A stretch of DNA of 64,000 nucleotides, taken from contig NZ_PYXZ01000006.1 of the NCBI RefSeq assembly GCF_003057875.1, positions 124,001 through 188,000 of the forward strand. The letters are read 5' to 3'. Shown here piece by piece: positions 8,318-19,550 of the stretch. The notes under the pieces were generated by a model that saw only the letters and a program-made list of their open reading frames with translations, was not told the origin of the DNA and did not search any database. Each line of letters opens with the position of its first letter. Within the stretch, counting starts at the first letter, position 1. Made by a program: the position numbers and the translations under genes. This DNA is from Nocardioides currus (GTDB lineage Bacteria > Actinomycetota > Actinomycetes > Propionibacteriales > Nocardioidaceae).

Positions 8318-8992
8318 GTGCAACGACTGACCGTGACGACCGACGACGAGCGCGAGGCGGCGATCGAGGCCGCCTCCCTGGCCATCCGCCGGGGGGAGCT
8401 GATCGTCCTGCCGACCGACACGGTCTACGGCATCGGCGCCGACGCGTTCTCCCCGGACGCGGTCCAGGCGCTGCTGGACGCCAAGGGACGCGGTCGCGAC
8501 ATGCCCCCGCCGGTCCTGGTCAGTGCCGCCACCACCCTCGACGCGCTCGCGATCGGCGTGCCGGACTACGCCCGCGCCCTGGTCGAGGAGTTCTGGCCGG
8601 GCGCCCTGACGATCGTGTGCCGCCAGCAGTCCTCCCTGCAGTGGGACCTCGGCGAGACGCGGGGGACCGTCGCCGTACGCATGCCGGACGACGAGGTCGC
8701 CCTGGCCATCCTGGAGCGGACGGGGCCGCTGGCCGTCAGCTCGGCCAACCTGTCCGGCCGCCCGGCCGCCCACACCGCCGACGAGGCGGAGCAGATGCTG
8801 GGGGAGTCGGTCGAGGTGATCGTCGACGCCGGCACCAGCCCGGGCGCCGCCGCCCACGGCCAGGCCTCGACCATCGTCGACTGCACCGGGCCCGAGGGCC
8901 GGATCCTGCGGCAGGGCGCACTGTCGGTGGAGCAGCTCAACGCCGTCCTCGAGCCGCTGGGCAGCCGGCTCACGGACGAGGGCCAGCCCTGA
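8318..8992 (+). CDS. tsaC: L-threonylcarbamoyladenylate synthase (YrdC/Sua5 family)
   Basis: Makes threonylcarbamoyl-AMP from threonine, bicarbonate and ATP, the first step of t6A modification of ANN-decoding tRNAs. The 224-residue protein is a single YrdC domain: GELIVLPTDTVYGIGAD near the N-terminus, FWPGALTIV in the middle and VSSANLSGRPA near the C-terminus. No separate Sua5 C-terminal domain is present, so the short TsaC-like form fits best. It starts with GTG four bases after prmC and is followed by wecA after 4 bp, so it belongs to the prfA operon. Confidence 0.93.
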   Translation: MQRLTVTTDDEREAAIEAASLAIRRGELIVLPTDTVYGIGADAFSPDAVQALLDAKGRGRDMPPPVLVSAATTLDALAIGVPDYARALVEEFWPGALTIVCRQQSSLQWDLGETRGTVAVRMPDDEVALAILERTGPLAVSSANLSGRPAAHTADEAEQMLGESVEVIVDAGTSPGAAAHGQASTIVDCTGPEGRILRQGALSVEQLNAVLEPLGSRLTDEGQP

Positions 8993-8996
8993 CCTC

Positions 8997-10148
8997 ATGC
9001 GCGAATACCTCCTCGTCTTCCTGGTCGCGGGCACCATCACCTACCTGCTGACCGTGATCGCGCGCGAGATCGCGCTGCGCACCGGCGCGACCGCGGCCGT
9101 GCGTGACCGGGACGTCCACACCGAGCCGATCCCCTACATGGGCGGGCTGGCGATGCTCGGCGGGTTGTGGGCGGCGTACCTCGTGGCGCGCGAGCTGCCG
9201 TTCCTGTCCACCAGCGGCTCCCTGGTCTTCCAGGACGCCGGGGTCGTGCTGCTCGCGGGCAGTCTGGTCTGCGCGGTCGGCGTGCTCGACGACATCTTCG
9301 AGCTCGACGCCCTGACCAAGTTCGGCGGGCAGGTGCTCGCCGCGTCGCTGCTCGTGGTCTTCGGGGTGCGCTTCTACTTCTTCCCGCAGCTGCCCGGCAT
9401 GGACGCCAACCAGTTCTCCCTCGACGAGGCGCAGGGGGCGTTGCTGAGCGTGGTGGTCGTGATCGCGACGATCAACGCGGTCAACTTCGTCGACGGCCTC
9501 GACGGGCTCGCGGCCGGCGTGGTCGGGATCGGTGCGGTCGCGTTCTTCTTCTTCTGCTACGTCCTGACGGCCGAGAAGGACCTCACGCTGGCCACCACGG
9601 GCGCCCTGCTCACCGCTGCTCTGGCCGGGGCGTGCGCGGGGTTCCTGCCCCACAACTTCCACCCGGCGCGCCTGTTCATGGGCGACTCCGGGTCGATGCT
9701 GATCGGCCTCGTGCTCTCCGCCAGCGCGCTCACCCTGACCGGGCAGTTCACCGGCACCGAGATCGCCTCCGACGGCAACAGCATCTTCGTCACCGTGCTG
9801 CCGGTGCTGCTGCCGGTCTCGATCCTGATGGTGCCGGTCGTCGACCTGGTGCTGGCGGTCGTACGCCGCACACGGGCCGGGCGGTCGCCGTTCGCGCCCG
9901 ACAAGCAGCACCTGCACCACCGGCTGCTCGAGATCGGCCACTCGCAGCGACGGGCGGTCTACATCATGTGGATGTGGGCCGCGCTGGTCGCGGGGGGATC
10001 GGTGCTGGTCAGCCTGCGCAGCGGGACCTCGACGTGGGTCGGGCTGGCCGCGATGTTCGTTGTCGTGGTTGTGATGACGTTCGTGCTTCCGAGTCTGCAC
10101 AAACCGGGCGCGAAGAGACCCGATTCGAACCCGGCCGAGACTTTGTGA
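8997..10148 (+). CDS. wecA: Undecaprenyl-phosphate GlcNAc-1-phosphate transferase, WecA/Rfe-like
   Basis: Polytopic membrane phosphoglycosyltransferase that loads a sugar-1-phosphate onto decaprenyl or undecaprenyl phosphate, starting arabinogalactan-linker or other cell-wall glycans in actinobacteria. The 383-residue protein has about 11 membrane segments, the Mg-binding VLDDIFELD motif, NAVNFVDGLDGLAAG, LFMGDSGSMLIG and the carbohydrate-recognition HLHHRLLE loop. These place it in the WecA group rather than MraY. It starts 4 bp after tsaC. The stop codon overlaps a CRP-like box that faces the ATP synthase operon. Confidence 0.9.
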   Translation: MREYLLVFLVAGTITYLLTVIAREIALRTGATAAVRDRDVHTEPIPYMGGLAMLGGLWAAYLVARELPFLSTSGSLVFQDAGVVLLAGSLVCAVGVLDDIFELDALTKFGGQVLAASLLVVFGVRFYFFPQLPGMDANQFSLDEAQGALLSVVVVIATINAVNFVDGLDGLAAGVVGIGAVAFFFFCYVLTAEKDLTLATTGALLTAALAGACAGFLPHNFHPARLFMGDSGSMLIGLVLSASALTLTGQFTGTEIASDGNSIFVTVLPVLLPVSILMVPVVDLVLAVVRRTRAGRSPFAPDKQHLHHRLLEIGHSQRRAVYIMWMWAALVAGGSVLVSLRSGTSTWVGLAAMFVVVVVMTFVLPSLHKPGAKRPDSNPAETL

Positions 10149-10159
10149 TAGTTTTCACG
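10144..10159 (+). promoter_or_regulatory. CRP/GlxR-like box before the ATP synthase operon
   Basis: TGTGATAGTTTTCACG matches the CRP-family consensus TGTGA-N6-TCACA at 9 of 10 fixed positions. It overlaps the wecA stop and lies 72 bp before the first atp-operon gene. GlxR, the CRP homologue of Corynebacterium, is reported to control energy-metabolism genes including atp (my recollection). The site contains TAGTTT, a possible -10, which would imply repression. Inferred. Confidence 0.5.
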
Positions 10160-10231
10160 AGCGTTCGAACGGGCCGCTCACCACGGTCCTCGAACATGGA
10201 TTTCTGAACCCTCCACAGGACGGCCGCCGCC

Positions 10232-10675
10232 ATGACGACCGAGTCGAAGCAGGACACCCGCCCGGGTGCAGCCGTGCTCCTCGGGGCGGCCGGTGCGGCC
10301 CTCGTGGCCGGGCTCCTGCTGGCGTTCGTCGCGTGGCTCGCGGCCGACGCGGCGGCCGTGCGCAGCGTCCTCGTCAGCACCGCGCTCGTGGTGCTGGTGA
10401 TCGGCTTCGGGGTCTACGTCCTCGACGTCGTCGCCTCGATCATGCCGAGGGCCACCGTGCTCGTCGCGCTGGTGACCTACGCCGTCCAGCTGGTCGTCCT
10501 GGCCGCCGTCGTGCTGGGCCTGGCGCGCAACGGCATGATGGACGACACCCTGGACCGACGGTGGTTCGGGGGAGCCGTCGCGGTCACCACGCTGGTGTGG
10601 ATGGTGGCCCAGATCATCGCCGCGATGCGGGCCCGGATCCCGGTCTACGACCTCCCGGAGGCGGGTGCGCGATGA
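10232..10675 (+). CDS. AtpI-like membrane protein of the ATP synthase operon
   Basis: A 147-residue protein with four predicted membrane helices (about 13-36, 44-68, 72-96 and 111-132), placed directly before the ATP synthase genes. Size, topology and position match the ATP synthase subunit I (UncI/AtpI) group, thought to help c-ring assembly. Sequence similarity is low in this family, so the call rests mainly on context. The best upstream ribosome-site candidate (AGGA) is rather distant, at 12 nt. The gene ends just before the AtpZ-type small protein. Confidence 0.7.
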   Translation: MTTESKQDTRPGAAVLLGAAGAALVAGLLLAFVAWLAADAAAVRSVLVSTALVVLVIGFGVYVLDVVASIMPRATVLVALVTYAVQLVVLAAVVLGLARNGMMDDTLDRRWFGGAVAVTTLVWMVAQIIAAMRARIPVYDLPEAGAR

Positions 10676-10689
10676 CCATCCACGCCTGC

Positions 10690-10695
10690 TATTGT
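10690..10695 (+). promoter_or_regulatory. Possible internal -10 of the atp operon
   Basis: TATTGT fits the TANNNT -10 consensus and lies 10 nt before the ATG at 10706. Transcription would start about 3 nt before the start codon, giving a nearly leaderless internal message for the small AtpZ-like gene and atpB onward. No -35 hexamer is obvious. Confidence 0.4.
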
Positions 10696-10705
10696 CCGGA
10701 CCGCG

Positions 10706-10948
10706 ATGGCTCAGCAGCAGCCCCCTTCGGAGCATCCCGACGAACCCACGTATGCCGACCCCTGGTTGGCGTTCTCCTACCTCGTCTCGGGTGCAACGAT
10801 CTACGGGTTGGTCGGCTGGGGTCTCGATCGATGGCTGGGCACCAGGTTCCTCGTCGTCATCGGCATCCTGCTCGGCGTTGCGCTGGCGATCTACATGACT
10901 TTCGGACGGTTCGGCGGGCTCGCCTCGCGGCAGGACAAGCAGACTTGA
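10706..10948 (+). CDS. AtpZ/AtpI-type small membrane protein
   Basis: An 80-residue protein with a hydrophilic N-terminus and two membrane helices. The segment YLVSGATIYGLVGWGLDRWLGT followed by a second helix is characteristic of the AtpZ/AtpI superfamily (small proteins before atpB). Members are linked to Mg or Ca uptake or to c-ring assembly, but the role in actinobacteria is not settled. It lies 13 bp before atpB. Both AtpI-like and AtpZ-like genes are present, the two-gene arrangement seen in many Gram-positive bacteria. Confidence 0.75.
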   Translation: MAQQQPPSEHPDEPTYADPWLAFSYLVSGATIYGLVGWGLDRWLGTRFLVVIGILLGVALAIYMTFGRFGGLASRQDKQT

Positions 10949-10961
10949 GGCAGGAGACACA

Positions 10962-11774
10962 GTGAGCTTCCACCAGAGCCTGGGTTCGGGCATCGTCGCA
11001 GCAGAGGGCGGTGGCTTCCACGCCCCCGGTCCCGGCAGCTTCGAGCTGCCGCCGGTCTTCGAGCTCGGTGGCTTCGGCGTCACCAAGCCCATGCTGCTGC
11101 TGGTCCTCTCGGCCGTGCTGATCCTCGGCTTCACGATCGCCGCCTCGCGCAACGCCCAGCTCGTCCCGGGCCGCCTGCAGTTCGCCGGCGAGGCCGTCTA
11201 CGGCTTCGTCCGCAACAACCTGGCGCGCGACAACATCGGCAGCGAGCACTACATGAAGTTCGTGCCGTACCTCTTCTCGCTGTTCCTGTTCATCCTCGTG
11301 AACAACTACTACGGCATCTTCCCGCTGCTGCAGTTCCCGAGCTTCTCGCGCATCGGCTTCGTCATCCCGCTGGCGATCATCTCGTGGCTCGTCTACGTCG
11401 GCACCGGCGTCTGGAAGCACGGGCCGCTCGGCTACCTCAAGCACGCCACGATGCCCTCGGGCGTCGGCGGGCCGATCCTGCTCCTGCTGGTCCCGCTGGA
11501 GTTCTTCTCCAACATCCTGGTCCGACCGGTCACGCTCACCTTGCGTCTGTTCGGCAACATGTTCGCCGGCCACCTGCTCCTGATCCTGTTCGCGACCGGT
11601 GGCGCCGCGCTCCTGACCAGCGGCAACCTGCTGTACGGCGGCGTGGGCATCTTGTCCTTCGCCCTCGGGATCGGCGTCAGCTTCCTGGAGATGCTGGTGA
11701 TGTTCCTGCAGGCCTACGTCTTCACCCTGCTCAGCTCGATGTACATCGGGGAAGCGCTCGCGGACGAGCACTGA
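10962..11774 (+). CDS. atpB: F1Fo ATP synthase subunit a
   Basis: Membrane subunit a forms the two proton half-channels beside the c-ring. The 270-residue protein starts with GTG preceded by AGGAG. The essential arginine is in the conserved helix segment [12 protein letters not shown], followed by the last helix pair with [23 protein letters not shown]. It has five to six membrane spans. It heads the structural atpBEFHAGDC series. Confidence 0.97.
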   Translation: MSFHQSLGSGIVAAEGGGFHAPGPGSFELPPVFELGGFGVTKPMLLLVLSAVLILGFTIAASRNAQLVPGRLQFAGEAVYGFVRNNLARDNIGSEHYMKFVPYLFSLFLFILVNNYYGIFPLLQFPSFSRIGFVIPLAIISWLVYVGTGVWKHGPLGYLKHATMPSGVGGPILLLLVPLEFFSNILVRPVTLTLRLFGNMFAGHLLLILFATGGAALLTSGNLLYGGVGILSFALGIGVSFLEMLVMFLQAYVFTLLSSMYIGEALADEH

Positions 11775-11839
11775 TCCACCCCTCACAAGTTTCGCCAAAC
11801 AGCGGCGCGATGGACGCGTCGCCGACGAAAGGAAAAGCC

Positions 11840-12049
11840 GTGGAAGGCTCCATCAACATGATCGGCCTCGGCCTCTCCGCCATCGGTCCCGGTGTCGGTA
11901 TCGGCCTCATCTTCGCCGCGTTCATCAGTGGCGTGGCCCGTCAGCCCGAGGCCCAGAGCCGCCTGCAGTCGATCGCCATCCTTGGCTTCGTTCTCGCCGA
12001 GGCGCTCTTCATCATCACCGTCGCGCTCGCGTTCGTCCTGCCCATCTGA
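11840..12049 (+). CDS. atpE: F1Fo ATP synthase subunit c
   Basis: Proteolipid of the rotor ring. I chose GTG at 11840 because AAAGGAA precedes it and the resulting 69-residue protein fits the family; the longer open frame upstream overlaps atpB. Helix 1 has the glycine repeat (GPGVGIG, residues 16-22), the polar loop is R34-Q35-P36, and the proton-binding carboxylate in helix 2 is E54 (LAEALF). No sodium-binding residue set is evident, so proton coupling is likely. E54 is the residue type targeted by diarylquinolines in mycobacteria. Confidence 0.95.
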   Translation: MEGSINMIGLGLSAIGPGVGIGLIFAAFISGVARQPEAQSRLQSIAILGFVLAEALFIITVALAFVLPI

Positions 12050-12066
12050 CGACCGTCCCGGCATAA

Positions 12067-12638
<572 letters not shown>

Positions 12639-12639
<1 letters not shown>

Positions 12640-13454
12640 TGACCATCGCCTTGCGTGGTGCGTCGGCCGACGCCCTGGCCGAGCTCTCCAGCGAGCTGGA
12701 GAGCAAGCTCGGGGGAGGGGCGGACGCGAGCCGCATCGGTGACGACCTGTTCCGGGTCTCCACGCTGCTGCGCACCGAGCCCGGCCTTCGCCGTGTGGCC
12801 ACCGACGTCTCCGTCGACAGCGCGGCCAAGGCGAGCCTGGTCACCGAGATCTTCGGTGGCAAGGTCGACCCGGTCTCCCTGGAGATCCTGGTCTCGGCCG
12901 TCGGTCGTCGCTGGACCGTGTCGCGCAACCTCGGCGACGTGCTCGAGCACCTCAGCGAGGTGGCGATCGTCCGCTCCGCGGGTGGCGACTCGGGCCGGCT
13001 GGCCGACGAGCTCCACTCCTACGCCCAGACCGTGAACGACAACGCCGCCCTGCGCGACGCCCTGTCGGACCCGGCCCGGTCCGTGGACGACAAGGCAGCG
13101 CTCGTGCGCGGGCTCCTGGACGGCAAGGCCCTGCCGGCGACCGTCACCCTGGCCCAGCAGGCGCTGGCCGGCACCTACCGCACGGTGGCGGTCGCCCTGG
13201 CGACCTACCAGCAGGTCGCCGCGCAGGTGCACGGCCAGGGCGTCGCGACCGTCCGGGTCGCCCACCCGCTCGGCGACGCCGAGCGGCAGCGACTCGGTGA
13301 CGCGCTGGCGCGGCAGTACGACCGGCCGATCCACCTCAACGTGGTGGTCGACCCCGACGTGATCGGCGGCATCCGGGTCGAGGTCGGTGACGACGTCATC
13401 GACGGCACGGTCGCCACCCGCATCGACGAGGCCCGCCGCAAGCTGGCCGGCTGA
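12639..13454 (+). CDS. atpH: F1Fo ATP synthase subunit delta
   Basis: Joins the peripheral stalk to the alpha3-beta3 head. The 271-residue length is typical of the long actinobacterial form, with an N-terminal extension before the usual OSCP domain. The C-terminal signature is visible near [20 protein letters not shown]. Start overlaps the atpF stop by one base. 67 bp separate it from atpA. Confidence 0.94.
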
Positions 13455-13521
13455 CGGCCCCGCGGCCGACCGCCACCCATTCATACTTTCGAGCAGCAGA
13501 TTTGAAGACGAGGAAGAGGAA

Positions 13522-15162
13522 ATGACGGAGCTTTCGATTCGTCCGGACGAGATCCGGGACGCGCTTCAGCGTTTCGTGTCCGACTACAAGCCCGAAGCGG
13601 CGAGCAAGGAAGAGGTCGGCACGGTGGCCGAGGCGGCCGACGGCATCGCCCGCGTCAGCGGCCTGCCCTCGGTGATGGCCAACGAGCTCCTCGAGTTCGA
13701 GGACGGCACGCTCGGCATCGCCCTCAACCTCGACACCCGCGAGATCGGTGTCGTCGTGCTCGGCGACTTCGACAAGATCGAGGAGGGGCAGTCCGTGCGT
13801 CGTACGGGCGAGATCCTCTCGGTCCCCGTGGGCGAGGGCTACCTCGGCCGCGTCGTCGACCCGCTCGGCACCCCGATCGACGGCCTCGGCGAGATCGCCT
13901 CCGACGAGCGCCGCGCCCTCGAGCTCCAGGCGCCCGGCGTCATGGTCCGCAAGTCGGTGCACGAGCCGCTCGCCACCGGCATCAAGGCCATCGACGCCCT
14001 GACGCCGATCGGCCGCGGCCAGCGCCAGCTCATCATCGGCGACCGCGCGACCGGCAAGACCACGATCGCGATCGACACGATCATCAACCAGAAGGCCAAC
14101 TGGGAGTCGGGCGACCCCGACAAGCAGGTGCGCTGCATCTACGTCGCCATCGGCCAGAAGGGCTCGACCATCGCCTCCGTGCGTGGCGCCCTCGAGGAGG
14201 CCGGCGCGCTGGAGTACACCACGATCGTGGCGTCCCCGGCCTCCGACTCCGCCGGCTTCAAGTACCTCGCGCCCTACACCGGCTCGGCCATCGGCCAGCA
14301 CTGGATGTACGCCGGCAAGCACGTCCTGATCGTCTTCGACGACCTGACCAAGCAGGCCGAGGCCTACCGCGCCGTGTCGCTGCTGCTGCGTCGTCCCCCG
14401 GGCCGTGAGGCCTACCCCGGCGACGTGTTCTACCTCCACAGCCGGCTGCTCGAGCGCTGCGCCAAGCTCTCCGACGACATGGGCAAGGGCTCGATGACGG
14501 GCCTGCCGATCATCGAGACGAAGGCCAACGACGTCTCGGCGTTCATCCCGACCAACGTCATCTCGATCACCGACGGCCAGATCTTCCTGCAGTCCGACCT
14601 GTTCGCGGCCAACCAGCGCCCCGCCATCGACGTGGGTGTCTCGGTCTCGCGCGTGGGTGGCTCGGCGATGACGAAGGCCATGAAGGCGGTCACCGGATCG
14701 CTCAAGGTCGACCTGGCCCAGTTCCGCGCCATGGAGGCCTTCGCGATGTTCGCCTCCGACCTCGACGCCGCCTCGCGCCAGCAGCTCGACCGTGGCCAGC
14801 GCCTGATGGCGCTGCTGCGGCAGCCGCAGTACTCGCCGTACCCCGTCGAGGAGATGACCGTCTCCCTGTGGACCGGCACCTCGGGCCGCCTGGACAAGGT
14901 CCCCACCGAGGACGTCCTGCGCTTCGAGAACGAGTTCCTCGACTACCTGCGCCGCAGCCACGAGGGCATCCTCGCCGGCATCCGCGAGTCGCAGAAGTTC
15001 GAGGACTCGACCGAGGTCGAGCTCACCAAGGCCTACGACTCCTTCCTCGACCAGTTCGAGACCTCTGACGGCCAGAGCATCAAGGCCGGCAAGGAGGAGC
15101 ACGTCGCTCTCGAGGACGCCGACGTCGAGCAGGAGCAGATCGTCAAGCAGAAGCGGGGCTGA
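13522..15162 (+). CDS. atpA: F1Fo ATP synthase subunit alpha
   Basis: Non-catalytic nucleotide-binding subunit of F1. The 546-residue protein has the Walker A GDRATGKT (173-180), [15 protein letters not shown] (Walker B region) and [18 protein letters not shown] chose the ATG at 13522, after a GGAAGAGGA purine run, over in-frame upstream codons that lie in atpH. The C-terminus is extended and acidic (EDADVEQEQ), as in several actinobacteria. Confidence 0.97.
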   Translation: MTELSIRPDEIRDALQRFVSDYKPEAASKEEVGTVAEAADGIARVSGLPSVMANELLEFEDGTLGIALNLDTREIGVVVLGDFDKIEEGQSVRRTGEILSVPVGEGYLGRVVDPLGTPIDGLGEIASDERRALELQAPGVMVRKSVHEPLATGIKAIDALTPIGRGQRQLIIGDRATGKTTIAIDTIINQKANWESGDPDKQVRCIYVAIGQKGSTIASVRGALEEAGALEYTTIVASPASDSAGFKYLAPYTGSAIGQHWMYAGKHVLIVFDDLTKQAEAYRAVSLLLRRPPGREAYPGDVFYLHSRLLERCAKLSDDMGKGSMTGLPIIETKANDVSAFIPTNVISITDGQIFLQSDLFAANQRPAIDVGVSVSRVGGSAMTKAMKAVTGSLKVDLAQFRAMEAFAMFASDLDAASRQQLDRGQRLMALLRQPQYSPYPVEEMTVSLWTGTSGRLDKVPTEDVLRFENEFLDYLRRSHEGILAGIRESQKFEDSTEVELTKAYDSFLDQFETSDGQSIKAGKEEHVALEDADVEQEQIVKQKRG

Positions 15163-15165
15163 GTC

Positions 15166-17563
<2,398 letters not shown>

Positions 17564-17564
<1 letters not shown>

Positions 17565-17962
17565 TGGCTTCCTCTGACACCCTCCAGGTCGAGCTGGTCG
17601 CCGCCGACCGACTCGTGTGGTCGGGCGAGGCCAAGATGGTCATCGCCCGCACCACCGAGGGTGACGTCGGCATCCTGGTCGGTCACGCGCCCCTGCTGTC
17701 GGTCATCATCGAGGGCGTGGTCGACGTGCAGACCGTCGAGGGCGAGACCTGGGTCGCGGCCGTCGACGCCGGCTTCATGTCGGTGGCCAACAACCGCGTC
17801 TCGATCCTCTCCGAGCACGTCGAGATGTCGCACGAGATCGACCTCGAGAAGGCCCGTCAGGACCTCGAGCGGGCCAAGGCCTCGGGCGAGAACGACGACG
17901 AGGCCGAGGAAGCCGTACGCCGCGCGGAGGCGCGCATCCGCGCCGTCGAGCGGGCTTCCTGA
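17564..17962 (+). CDS. atpC: F1Fo ATP synthase subunit epsilon
   Basis: Rotor subunit that can inhibit ATP hydrolysis. The 132-residue protein has the N-terminal beta sandwich (LQVELVAADRLVWSGEA, VGHAPLLSVI) and a C-terminal helical hairpin rich in Glu/Arg (about 88-131). It is the last structural gene of the operon and is followed by a perfect palindrome with terminator character. Confidence 0.95.
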
Positions 17963-17988
17963 CAGTCGTCAAGCAGCGCCCGATAGGG

Positions 17989-18020
17989 TGAGCGCACGAA
18001 CCGGCCGGTTCGTGCGCTCA
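17989..18020 (+). terminator. Perfect 32-bp palindrome after the atp operon
   Basis: The two halves (TGAGCGCACGAACCGG and its exact complement) meet without a spacer, giving a hairpin of about 14 bp with a 4-nt loop. TCTCATTTC follows on the + strand. It lies 27 bp after atpC and 31 bp before the DUF2550 gene. Terminator of the atp operon is the simplest reading. A TAGGGT box (17984-17989) abuts its left edge, so it could also be an operator for the next gene. Confidence 0.65.
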
Positions 18021-18051
18021 TCTCATTTCACCCACCCCAGCAGGAGAGTGG

Positions 18052-18504
18052 ATGCCCGTCTGGCAATGGCTCCTCGAGTCTGCTGGCGTGCTCCTGCTCC
18101 TTCCCCTGCTGTACGGCGCCGCGCTGATCGTGCGCCGTCGGGTGCTCTCGCGCAACGGCGGGACCTTCGAGCTGAGCTGTCGCCTCCACACCGCGCACGC
18201 GGGGCGCGGCTGGCTCCTCGGCCTGGGCCGCTACAGCGGCGAGGACCTCGAGTGGTTCCGGATCTTCTCGCTCTCCCCGAGCCCCCGGCGGGTGTGGTCG
18301 CGCAGCCGCCTGACCTACGCCGCGCGCCGGGAGGCGGCCGGCCCCGAGTCGATGTCGCTCTACGCCGGGCACGTCATCGTGGAGTGCCAGACTCCCGACG
18401 GGCCGGTCGAGCTGGCGATGAGCGAGGCCTCGCTGACGGGCTTCGCGTCGTGGCTCGAGGCGGGTCCACCCGGTGCCGACTGGGACCGGCACCGCTCGCT
18501 CTGA
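18052..18504 (+). CDS. DUF2550 membrane-anchored protein
   Basis: A 150-residue protein with one N-terminal membrane helix (about 8-26) followed by a cytoplasmic beta-rich domain with conserved WLLGLGRYSGEDLEWFRIFSL-like core residues. DUF2550 genes sit directly after atpC across actinobacteria (Rv1312 in M. tuberculosis by recollection), and the position here fits. AGGAGAG lies 4 nt before the ATG. Function unknown. Confidence 0.85.
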   Translation: MPVWQWLLESAGVLLLLPLLYGAALIVRRRVLSRNGGTFELSCRLHTAHAGRGWLLGLGRYSGEDLEWFRIFSLSPSPRRVWSRSRLTYAARREAAGPESMSLYAGHVIVECQTPDGPVELAMSEASLTGFASWLEAGPPGADWDRHRSL

Positions 18505-18510
18505 GGCTGC

Positions 18511-18531
18511 CCGGCCCCGACCTCAGGCCGG
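18511..18531. terminator. Short GC hairpin between convergent genes
   Basis: CCGGCC (18511-18516) pairs with GGCCGG (18526-18531) across a 9-nt loop. It lies just after the DUF2550 stop and over the last codons of the convergent lacI-type gene. It could serve as a weak bidirectional terminator; no T-tract. Confidence 0.3.
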
Positions 18532-19494
18532 ACCGGTCGAGCTGCCCACCCGCAGGGTCACCGGCAGCAGGACGTCCTCGACGTCGTCGCCCTCGATCCG
18601 GGCGAGTGCGGCTCGGGCGACGGCCCGGCCCTTGTCGCCCAACGGCTGGGCGATCGTCGTCAGCTCGAGGTCGAGCCACGGCGTCGGGACCCCGTCGAAG
18701 CCGGCCACGCTGAGGTCGCCGGGCACCGAGAGGCCGCGGCGACGAGCCTCGACGACGACCGCGGCGGCCTGCACGTCGCTCTGGCACACGAGGACGGTGG
18801 CGTCGGGGGAGCTGTCGAACCAGTCGGACGCCAGCTGCTGGGCGGCGCCGTGGTCGCTCGCGCAGGCACCGATCACCACGGCGTCGGGGAAGACGTCACG
18901 CAGCCCGGCCTCGCGCTGGCGCTGCGGGTGCGACGGCTCCAGGGTCAGCACGGCCACCCGGCGGTGGCCGAGGTCGTGCAGGTGGCGGGCCAGGGCCGCG
19001 CTGCCACCGCGGTGGTCGATGTCGACGAAGGTGGTGCCCGGCCAGGTCGGTCCCTCGACGACGACCAGCGGGATGCCGCGGGCCACGAACGCGTCGTACG
19101 CCGCCCAGGTCTCGCGCCCGCAGATGTCGTAGATGACGGCATCGAGGGGCAGCCGCGCATGGTCGTCCTCGTCGCCCATCAGCAGCAGGCCCAGGCCCGC
19201 CGCGCCGAGCACCTCCGAGACCGCGTCGAGCATGGGCAGCGCGGCGGGGTCGCGGAACGCGGTGCTGAGCTGACCGACCGCGATCCCGACCACCCCGCTG
19301 CGGCCCTGCCGCAGGTTGCGGGCCAGCGGGTTGGGGCCGGTGTAGCCGAGGGACTCGGCGGCGCCCAGCACCCGTTGGCGGGTCGCGTCGGAGACCGGCT
19401 TGTTGCCGGAGAAGGCCAGCGAGGCCGTCGACAGCGAGACCCCGGCGGCGTCCGCCACGTCGGCGAGGGTCGGACTGCGAGTTGGACCGGACAC
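18523..19494 (-). CDS. LacI-family transcriptional regulator
   Basis: The 323-residue protein has the LacI helix-turn-helix at the N-terminus (PTLADVADAAGVSLSTASLAFSG; hinge helix near NPLARNLRQGRSGVVG) and a periplasmic-binding-like effector domain ending in SVAGFDGVPTPWLDLELTTIAQP. The effector is probably a sugar, but cannot be named. It is divergent from an MFS transporter, and the 56-bp gap holds two tandem operators, so it very likely represses the transporter and itself. GTG start. Confidence 0.93.
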   Translation of the reverse strand: MSGPTRSPTLADVADAAGVSLSTASLAFSGNKPVSDATRQRVLGAAESLGYTGPNPLARNLRQGRSGVVGIAVGQLSTAFRDPAALPMLDAVSEVLGAAGLGLLLMGDEDDHARLPLDAVIYDICGRETWAAYDAFVARGIPLVVVEGPTWPGTTFVDIDHRGGSAALARHLHDLGHRRVAVLTLEPSHPQRQREAGLRDVFPDAVVIGACASDHGAAQQLASDWFDSSPDATVLVCQSDVQAAAVVVEARRRGLSVPGDLSVAGFDGVPTPWLDLELTTIAQPLGDKGRAVARAALARIEGDDVEDVLLPVTLRVGSSTGPA

Positions 19495-19511
19495 GGGGCA
19501 GAGGCTAGCAT

Positions 19512-19537
19512 CGAAACGATTCGATCGAAACGTTTCG
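19512..19537. promoter_or_regulatory. Tandem LacI operators
   Basis: CGAAACGTTTCG (19526-19537) is a perfect 12-bp palindrome and CGAAACGATTCG (19512-19523) is the same with one half changed. They are centred 14 bp apart in the gap between the divergent lacI-type and MFS genes. The CG centre and AAACG half sites are typical of LacI-family sites (CcpA/CytR/PurR-type GAAACGNTTTC). Binding to both genes is inferred. Confidence 0.75.
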
Positions 19538-19550
19538 CCCAGGAGATCCC

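Noticed and set aside
10155-10200. Possible tRNA T-arm (GTTCGAAC) before the atp operon
   Set aside because: No cloverleaf can be drawn around it; an isolated 8-mer.
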